DNA of 64,000 nt from Bartonella tribocorum. Its GTDB lineage: Bacteria; Pseudomonadota; Alphaproteobacteria; Rhizobiales; Rhizobiaceae. The notes beneath the pieces were generated by a model that was not told where the DNA came from, ran no database searches, and saw only the letters and a list, made by a program, of their open reading frames with translations. The stretch spans positions 165,768 to 229,767 of the forward strand of contig NZ_NJPP01000001.1 of NCBI RefSeq assembly GCF_002778015.1, given 5' to 3'. Below, in pieces: positions 58,389-64,000 of the stretch (position 1 is the stretch's first letter; the number at the start of each line of letters is the position of its first letter). The position numbers and the translations under genes are program-made.

Positions 58389-58527
58389 AATTTACACTAT
58401 CAAATAGAGTTGATAAAAATTCCTTCAAGTCATCTTTTTTATAAAGATGCTTGACCAGAAGTACAAGACCATTAGCAGTGGCTGGCAATTATGCTTAATA
58501 AATTGTTAATCATATGAATGTGTTCCC

Positions 58528-59172
58528 TTATGCAATGGTTTGCAAAATGGCAGAACGTAACTCTTTCAAACCGAATGCTTTTTCTGAGGAGGTTGCAAGG
58601 ATCTCAGGATAAGCTGCTGGACGTTTGAGAAGTTTTGTTTGGGTGGTCATGATTAATTTTTCCAAGGCATTTGATTTGATTTTATCACTTTTTGTCAAAA
58701 CAATTTGGTAAGAAACGGCTGCTTTATCAAGGAGTGTAAGAACATCTTCATCATTATTTTTGATTCCATGCCGTGAATCAATTAAGAGATACACACGTTT
58801 TAGTGTTGAGCGCCCCCGTAAATAGCTAAAAATCAAATTTGTCCAAGCATCAACCAGATTTTTAGGAGCAGCAGCGAAACCATAACCAGGCATATCTACG
58901 ACTGCGAAAGGGGGGAGATCTCCTCTTTGTCCACTGAAGCCATCGGGGACAAAATAATTAAGCTCTTGAGTCCGTCCTGGTGTATTTGAGGTTCGTGCTA
59001 AGCCTTTTTGCTGGACAAGTGCGTTGATTAAAGATGATTTTCCAACATTAGAACGTCCTGCAAATGCGATTTCTGGTGGTCCTTCAGGGGGGAGAAAGCG
59101 TATTGCGGGAACACCACGAATAAAAACCCAATTGCGAGAAAAAATTCCAGAAAGGGAAGAATCTCTTGTCAT
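58528..59172 (-). CDS. engB: Ribosome biogenesis GTP-binding protein EngB (YsxC/YihA)
   Basis: 214 residues with the ATG at 59172, which overlaps the yidC stop by 4 bases (ATGA); a longer frame from 59223 would run 55 bases into yidC. G1 [18 protein letters not shown]2 TPGRTQ, G3 VDMPGYGFA and G4 TKSDK are all present. EngB assists assembly of the large ribosomal subunit. It follows yidC directly, the usual order in alphaproteobacteria. Confidence 0.94.
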   Translation of the reverse strand: MTRDSSLSGIFSRNWVFIRGVPAIRFLPPEGPPEIAFAGRSNVGKSSLINALVQQKGLARTSNTPGRTQELNYFVPDGFSGQRGDLPPFAVVDMPGYGFAAAPKNLVDAWTNLIFSYLRGRSTLKRVYLLIDSRHGIKNNDEDVLTLLDKAAVSYQIVLTKSDKIKSNALEKLIMTTQTKLLKRPAAYPEILATSSEKAFGLKELRSAILQTIA

Positions 59173-61031
59173 TCCTGCACTTCTTTTGGGGCCTGCTCTT
59201 CTTTTTTGGGTGATTTCCTCCACATGGCTTTCAAATTATCAAAAAGCTCAATTTTGACTCCTTGGCGCTTCATCATGATACCTTGCTGAATGATTGACAA
59301 TATATTGTTCCATGCCCAATAAATGACAAGACCAACAGGGAAAGAGGCGAGCATAAAAGTAAAGATGACAGGCATCCATGTGAACATCATCGCTTGGGTT
59401 TGGTCTTGAGGAGCGGGATTCATACGCATTTGTAAAAACATCGTTATTCCCATAATCAAAGGCCATGCACCAACCATAAGAAATGTTGGCGTTGCATATG
59501 GCAAGAAACCAAACAAGTTGAAAAGAGATGTTGGATCGGGGGCAGCTAAATCTTGAATCCAGCCAAAGAAAGGTGCATGGCGCATTTCAATGGTAATATA
59601 GAGAACTTTATAAAGAGCGAAGAATATTGGAAATTGAACCAACATTGGCCAACAACCTGCAAGGGGATTAATTTTTTCGGTTTTATACAGTTCTATGATT
59701 GCTTGTTGTTGTTTGGTTCGGTCATTGGGATATTTTTCTTTTATTTCAAGCAATCGCGGTTGTATAAGCTTCATGCGTGCCATAGATTTATAAGATTTAT
59801 TGGCGAGAGGGAAAAGAAGTGTTTTTAAGAGTACTGTGACAAGAAGGATGGCAATACCAAAATTTCCTGTTTGCTTATAAAGGATGTCAATGAGGGAGAA
59901 CATGGGTTTTGTGATGAAATCAAACCAACCCCAATCGATTAAGAGAGCAAACTTGTTGATTTTTAGGTCATTTTGATAGTGGTTAATGATTTCAACTTGT
60001 TTTGCACCCGCAAAAAGACGATTTGTAATCGTTTTTGTTTCATTTGGGGCAATCGTTAAAAGAGATCCTAGCAAGTCAGATTGATAATGCGTTTGCAAAC
60101 GATCAAAATAAATAAAACGACTTGTATATTCTTTATCTTGTGGGGGAATAACTGCTACAGCCCAATATTTATCGGTAATACCAATCCAACCCCCTGTTAC
60201 TTTGGAAAAAGTCATGCTCTTTTGTCCATTATCGGGATTGGGATCAAGCTCTGCTAAGGTCTTATATTTTTCAGTTTTGAGTGAATCTCCTGCGATACCG
60301 ATCATTCCTTCATGAAGCAAATAGGTTGCATTTGTATGTTCTGGTGGTGCTGCACGTGCAATGCGGGCATAGGATGAGAGATGTATCGGTTGATCACTTT
60401 CATTGCTGATAGAATCCTCAATGGTAAACATGTAATGATCATCAACAGAAAGGGTACGGCGGAAAATTTGCCCTTGTCCGTTATTATAAATTAAAGTAAT
60501 GGGCGTTGAAGGGGTTAGGGTTGTATTATTTCCCTCTATTTGCCATTGTGTATCGGATTGTGGCAAGGCTTTTGCTGGCAAAGATGCACTTGCAAAACCA
60601 AATTCAGCAAGGTAGGTCGTCTTGAATCCTTTAGGATTTAGCAAATCGATTTCCGGTGATTTTTTATCGACTGTTACACGATATTTCTTAAGATGAAGAT
60701 CATCAAATTGCGCACCAACAAGATTAATAGAGCCTTCCAGTTCATTGGTTTTGATCGCAACACGCTCTGTTTTGGATAATACAGCTTTCCGGATCTCAGG
60801 AGTCATTGGTTGTTGGATGAGAGATGTTGCTTGATGCGTTGAGGGATCATCAGAAAAATTTGTCGTGGTCGTTGAAGGGACTGATTGTTGCTTTGACAAC
60901 TGCTGTTGCTGTGTGATGACGTGTTGTTTTTGTAACTTTGCTTGTTTGGGAGCAACATGAAGAAGTTGCCACCCGATGAGCACTAGGAAAGATAAACCAA
61001 TAGCGATAAAGAAATTGCGATTATATTCCAT
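59169..61031 (-). CDS. yidC: Membrane protein insertase YidC
   Basis: 620 residues. An N-terminal membrane helix ([19 protein letters not shown], residues 6-24) precedes a Gln/Ser-rich linker and the large periplasmic beta-sandwich domain (about residues 80-370). The C-terminal insertase domain has five helices: [20 protein letters not shown], the [19 protein letters not shown] core and [18 protein letters not shown]. The basic C-terminal tail contacts the ribosome. Start overlaps the rnpA end by 11 bases. Confidence 0.95.
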   Translation of the reverse strand: MEYNRNFFIAIGLSFLVLIGWQLLHVAPKQAKLQKQHVITQQQQLSKQQSVPSTTTTNFSDDPSTHQATSLIQQPMTPEIRKAVLSKTERVAIKTNELEGSINLVGAQFDDLHLKKYRVTVDKKSPEIDLLNPKGFKTTYLAEFGFASASLPAKALPQSDTQWQIEGNNTTLTPSTPITLIYNNGQGQIFRRTLSVDDHYMFTIEDSISNESDQPIHLSSYARIARAAPPEHTNATYLLHEGMIGIAGDSLKTEKYKTLAELDPNPDNGQKSMTFSKVTGGWIGITDKYWAVAVIPPQDKEYTSRFIYFDRLQTHYQSDLLGSLLTIAPNETKTITNRLFAGAKQVEIINHYQNDLKINKFALLIDWGWFDFITKPMFSLIDILYKQTGNFGIAILLVTVLLKTLLFPLANKSYKSMARMKLIQPRLLEIKEKYPNDRTKQQQAIIELYKTEKINPLAGCWPMLVQFPIFFALYKVLYITIEMRHAPFFGWIQDLAAPDPTSLFNLFGFLPYATPTFLMVGAWPLIMGITMFLQMRMNPAPQDQTQAMMFTWMPVIFTFMLASFPVGLVIYWAWNNILSIIQQGIMMKRQGVKIELFDNLKAMWRKSPKKEEQAPKEVQE

Positions 61032-61458
61032 TCGTACACCCTTGTTGTCGTTGCTGATGTTTTGTTTTTGGTTTTATTCGCTGATTTAATTCACTAATCA
61101 AAGATGTAAAAGGCGCGTGCAATGCATCGCGATACGCTACAATGACGTAGTCCGTCCCTGCTTCCATGTGGTTTGTTACACCAACTCTTACAGCTTCACG
61201 CAAGCGCCTTTTGATACGATTACGTTTCACAGCACTCCCGTTTTTACGGGTAACAGTGAAGCCTACACGTGCAACAAGAGAAGATTTTTTTTCTGTTGTT
61301 TGTTCACGAGATTTAACTTCGAGTAAAAATAAAGGACCCCGTCGCTTTTCTCCTGTGCGGACAGCCAAAAAATCTGCTCTTTTGCGAATGCGGCAGGGAT
61401 GTTTTTTCTTCATAAAAGAACATTTCGCAATTTCATTAAATGCTGGGCTTGCAGACAT
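61021..61458 (-). CDS. rnpA: Ribonuclease P protein component
   Basis: 145 residues from 61458; the ATG at 61413 ([18 protein letters not shown]) gives 130 and may be the true start, as neither has a strong ribosome-binding site. [15 protein letters not shown] is the RNR motif contacting RNase [15 protein letters not shown] is the central-cleft start. It aids RNase P RNA in 5' maturation of tRNAs. Between rpmH and yidC as in most bacteria. No yidD gene is between it and yidC. Confidence 0.93.
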   Translation of the reverse strand: MSASPAFNEIAKCSFMKKKHPCRIRKRADFLAVRTGEKRRGPLFLLEVKSREQTTEKKSSLVARVGFTVTRKNGSAVKRNRIKRRLREAVRVGVTNHMEAGTDYVIVAYRDALHAPFTSLISELNQRIKPKTKHQQRQQGCTNGI

Positions 61459-61532
61459 TTACAGGTTCATAACAAAAGTTTCACAACGAAGAAATGATGC
61501 ATAATCCTCAACGGTTGTGAGAACTTAAATGG

Positions 61533-61667
61533 TTAAGCAGAGAGCCGTTTACGCCCACGAGCACGTCTTGCAGCAATAACTTTGCGCCCTCCAGCTGTGG
61601 CCATGCGTGCACGAAACCCATGGCGACGTTTACGGACAAGTTTAGAGGGTTGATAAGTACGTTTCAT
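61533..61667 (-). CDS. rpmH: 50S ribosomal protein L34
   Basis: 44 residues, [20 protein letters not shown] and ending RGRKRLSA, an essentially canonical L34. The ATG is at 61667 and the stop at 61533-61535. It is upstream of rnpA on the same strand by 75 bases. The gene is too short for simple length cutoffs but unmistakable. Confidence 0.97.
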   Translation of the reverse strand: MKRTYQPSKLVRKRRHGFRARMATAGGRKVIAARRARGRKRLSA

Positions 61668-62257
61668 TTATTTTAATACCGCGGAGTGCGGCCCTTCTTA
61701 AATCTTTGTTTCATAAGCAATTATGCGTGAGATGAACAATTCTACCCTGTCATATGGCTGTTAACTCATAAGGAAAAATATAAAAAAAGTCAATCTTAGA
61801 TTGTTGTTCTCTTTCTTGAAAAAATACAAAATACCTTGTAACTGTTTGTGACACTTTTTTATGATATTTTAAAAGTATCAGAAAAATAACGATTGAGTCT
61901 ACAGAAAATAAATGACGAGAGCGTTAAAGATTTAAAGAAAGCGTAACGGATTATTGTATGCTCAATTTAAAAAATACTGTGATATTAAGAATTTTCTTCA
62001 GTTTTGTTTTTTACAAAACCCTTATTAGAATATTTATTAAAGTGGTTGTTGCACAACATGTTTGATAAGCTTTGATAGCAGATTTTGTGCTTCAATTTCT
62101 TTATTTAAGGGTGATTTTGTATTTTTAAAGAGATAAATTATAAGTTCATTTATATTTTATAATCTTTCAGTAAAGTAGAAAATTTTAAGTGATGAACCTA
62201 TAAGTATTTTTCATTCTTATGCTTGTATTTGTTGGTATTTTATAGAGAGGAAAGAGT
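61668..62257. other. Divergent intergenic region between rpmH and apbC
   Basis: 590 AT-rich bases between divergent genes. It must contain the promoters of both. I see no RNA gene, no integrase relic and no DnaA-box or parS word, and no convincing reading frame. Confidence 0.6.
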
Positions 62258-63319
62258 GTGGATTTTATCACAAGTGAGGCTGTCCGCAACGTGTTACGTA
62301 AAATCAAGGGACCAGATCTTGAAAGCGATATTGTATCGCTGGGGCTTCTTTCAGAAATATTAATTGCTGATGGCAAGGTTTTCTTTTCCATTACAGTTCC
62401 TGATGGACGTGTGCAAGAATGGGAATCATTGCGCCGTTCTGCTGAAGAGTTGGTATGTGCTTTGGAGGGAGTGGAATCTGCTTTTATCACACTTACAGCA
62501 GAAAAAACAACAAGGGAAACACCTAGACAGAGAACGAACCCCTTGCCAGTGAAAATGCCCATAGAAGGTGTGCGCCATGTCGTTGCTGTTGCTTCTGGAA
62601 AAGGAGGGGTAGGGAAATCGACGATGGCGATCAATATTGCTTTGGCTTTACAAGATGCAGGTTTCAAAACCGGAGTGATGGATGCAGATATCTATGGTCC
62701 GTCTTTACCACGTTTGACAGGACTGGTTAACCAAAGGCCACAGCTTATTGGAGAAAAAAAGATTCAACCTCTTGAAAAATTCGGTCTTAAATTGATGTCG
62801 ATAGGATTTTTGGTTGAGGAAGAAAAGCCGGTGGTATGGCGTGGTCCTATGGTTATGGCCGCTGTAACGCAATTGTTACGAGATGTGGTATGGGGGCCTT
62901 TGGACGTTTTAGTTGTGGATATGCCGCCAGGTACAGGGGATGCACAATTAACACTTGCGCAACAGGTACAATTAACGGGGGCGTTGGTTGTTTCTACGCC
63001 TCAGGATCTTGCTTTAGTTGATGCACGTAAAGCGATAGAAATGTTCATGAAAGTCAATGTTCCTATTTTAGGACTTATTGAGAATATGAGTTATTTTATC
63101 GCTCCTGATACAAGAAAACGCTACGATATTTTTGGTCATGGTGGGGCGCGGGGTGAAGCAGAACGTCGAGGTGTCTCTTTCTTAGCAGAAATACCACTTG
63201 ATGCAGCTTTACGTTTTTCTTCCGATGAGGGGACCCCTATTTTTGTTGCTCAGCCTGATGGCGAGAACGCTCGATTATATCGTGCAATTGTTAATCAAAT
63301 AAAAAATAAACTCTTTTGA
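62258..63319 (+). CDS. apbC: Iron-sulfur cluster carrier protein ApbC/Mrp
   Basis: 353 residues from a GTG at 62258, preceded by GAGAGGAAAGAG. The N-terminal MIP18/DUF59 domain (residues 1-85) is followed by a ParA-like ATPase: Walker A VASGKGGVGKSTMAINIALA, Walker B VVDMPPGTGDAQLTLAQQ. In E. coli and yeast homologues a CxxC near the C-terminus binds the bridging cluster; here the corresponding stretch reads ENMSYFIAPDTRKRYDIFG without the two cysteines, as I recall for several alphaproteobacterial homologues. Divergent from rpmH. Confidence 0.92.
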   Translation: MDFITSEAVRNVLRKIKGPDLESDIVSLGLLSEILIADGKVFFSITVPDGRVQEWESLRRSAEELVCALEGVESAFITLTAEKTTRETPRQRTNPLPVKMPIEGVRHVVAVASGKGGVGKSTMAINIALALQDAGFKTGVMDADIYGPSLPRLTGLVNQRPQLIGEKKIQPLEKFGLKLMSIGFLVEEEKPVVWRGPMVMAAVTQLLRDVVWGPLDVLVVDMPPGTGDAQLTLAQQVQLTGALVVSTPQDLALVDARKAIEMFMKVNVPILGLIENMSYFIAPDTRKRYDIFGHGGARGEAERRGVSFLAEIPLDAALRFSSDEGTPIFVAQPDGENARLYRAIVNQIKNKLF

Positions 63320-63439
63320 ATGTATGTTTGTGTAAGAGAGTTTGCTAAAACACACTTATAAAAGATATAAAAGTAGTTGCTTTTTTGTAAGGGACATATC
63401 AATTTTAATTTAAAGAAAATGATTTTTTATCATCATCTT

Positions 63440-63720
63440 TTCATTCGGTTTTTCTACGTTCAAAAGCATCGAAAGAAAGATCTTTAAAAAAGTGGAGATG
63501 ACGCATTATCTCACGTTTTCATTTTTCGCGGTTTTTATGGAGATATGCTTTTTACATAACAACAAAACTCTCAAGAGTACATTGATGCTTCTCATGCAAG
63601 TACTTGTTGTAAAATAGAACACCTTTCAATGGGTTTCATCCATTTCACGAGAGTGCCTGTGAACGATAAAATGTAAAAATTTCTATGAAGTATATAGATT
63701 TCATACCATTTTTGCTTAAA
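63440..63720 (-). mobile_element. Relic of integrase N-terminal and central fragments (copy R13)
   Basis: Minus-strand fragments: near 63590-63680 YHFIVHRHSREMDETH in the place of YHYTLHGRRREMGLG, and 63450-63520 encodes MRHLHFFKDLSFDAFERRK, matching R7's MRHLHYLKDIALDAFESRQ. Their order fits a decayed integrase reading leftwards. Beyond it, 63720-64000 is AT-rich with nothing I recognise. Confidence 0.52.
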
Positions 63721-64000
63721 TTAAAAGAGATAGGCTATCCCCATTATGCTCTTTTCTCTCCCAACGTTTCTCTCTATTTTTGCATAAAGTTGGCAACCTA
63801 TTGACGCTCTTCTTGAACGATTTTATCGCAATGTTGTTGCCTTTTTTGAGAGAAAGTGAAATGGGAAAAGATTTTATCAGTATTCTCATTTTAAATGTTA
63901 AAGGATAAATTATCTTCCTATAAGCGTTTTTTGCTCTAAAAATATCTTGAAGATTAATCAAAAGTTTTATTTTTATTTGTGTAAATTAAGGGGATAGGCA

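Overview
The window looks like the replication-origin region of a Bartonella chromosome (Alphaproteobacteria, Rhizobiales). The pointers, recalled from known genomes and not from any search, are: low GC with AT-rich gaps; the rhizobial origin layout dnaQ-coaE-aroE-maf-ppsR / rho-mnmE-mnmG-rsmG-parA-parB, but with no hemE beside the origin (Bartonella are heme auxotrophs); a Brucella Omp19-like lipoprotein; the PhaAB-type Mrp antiporter; and many decayed integrase fragments in the gaps. I cannot name the species.

Layout. 1-3295 (minus): dnaQ (cut by the window edge), coaE, aroE, maf and the PEP synthase/PPDK regulator, tightly packed. 3296-3797: AT-rich divergent gap with clustered DnaA-box-like words, the candidate oriC. 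3798-10765 (plus): rho, mnmE, mnmG, rsmG, parA, parB, with three parS-like palindromes; a fourth lies in dapF. 10790-12368: a small secreted-protein gene, an integrase relic and a decayed second copy of the secreted-protein gene. 12371-17281 (minus): gloB, yciB, ftsY, mtaB, dapF. 17509-28616 (plus): an Omp19-like lipoprotein, zapE, then a TCA block mdh-sucC-sucD-sucA-sucB-lpdA. 28617-30200: gene-free, with two divergent integrase relics and a terminator-like hairpin. 30201-32593 (minus): carboxynorspermidine dehydrogenase and decarboxylase (polyamine synthesis). 32758-39534 (plus): a BA14K-type protein and the six-gene Mrp/Pha cation/proton antiporter operon. 39551-40350 (minus): two tandem MliC-type lysozyme inhibitors. 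40389-40693 (minus): a tRNA-Arg(CCU) gene interrupted in its anticodon loop by a group I intron. 40754-42501 (minus): aroB and aroK. 42600-45521 (plus): a 52-residue membrane protein, xerD, accA and an L,D-transpeptidase. 45522-53535: a decayed accessory stretch holding only a CobW-type GTPase and a D,D-carboxypeptidase, among many integrase relics, a long inverted repeat and a frameshifted RepL-like gene. 53536-56399: plsC, thiD, an FMN reductase and a Rossmann-like protein. 56400-57695: decayed. 57696-61667 (minus): a GST, engB, yidC, rnpA, rpmH. 62258-63319 (plus): the ApbC/Mrp Fe-S carrier. The last 680 bases are decayed again.

Most of the content is core housekeeping: origin and segregation (DnaA-box cluster, ParABS, XerD), tRNA modification (MnmE, MnmG, MtaB), central carbon metabolism, shikimate and lysine/peptidoglycan precursors, and membrane-protein insertion (FtsY, YidC). 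The unusual material is the intron-split tRNA, a family of at least 13 degenerate copies of one integrase 5' end plus its leader, the inverted repeat beside the RepL remnant, and several small local duplications. Boundaries of relics and repeats were drawn by eye and are approximate.
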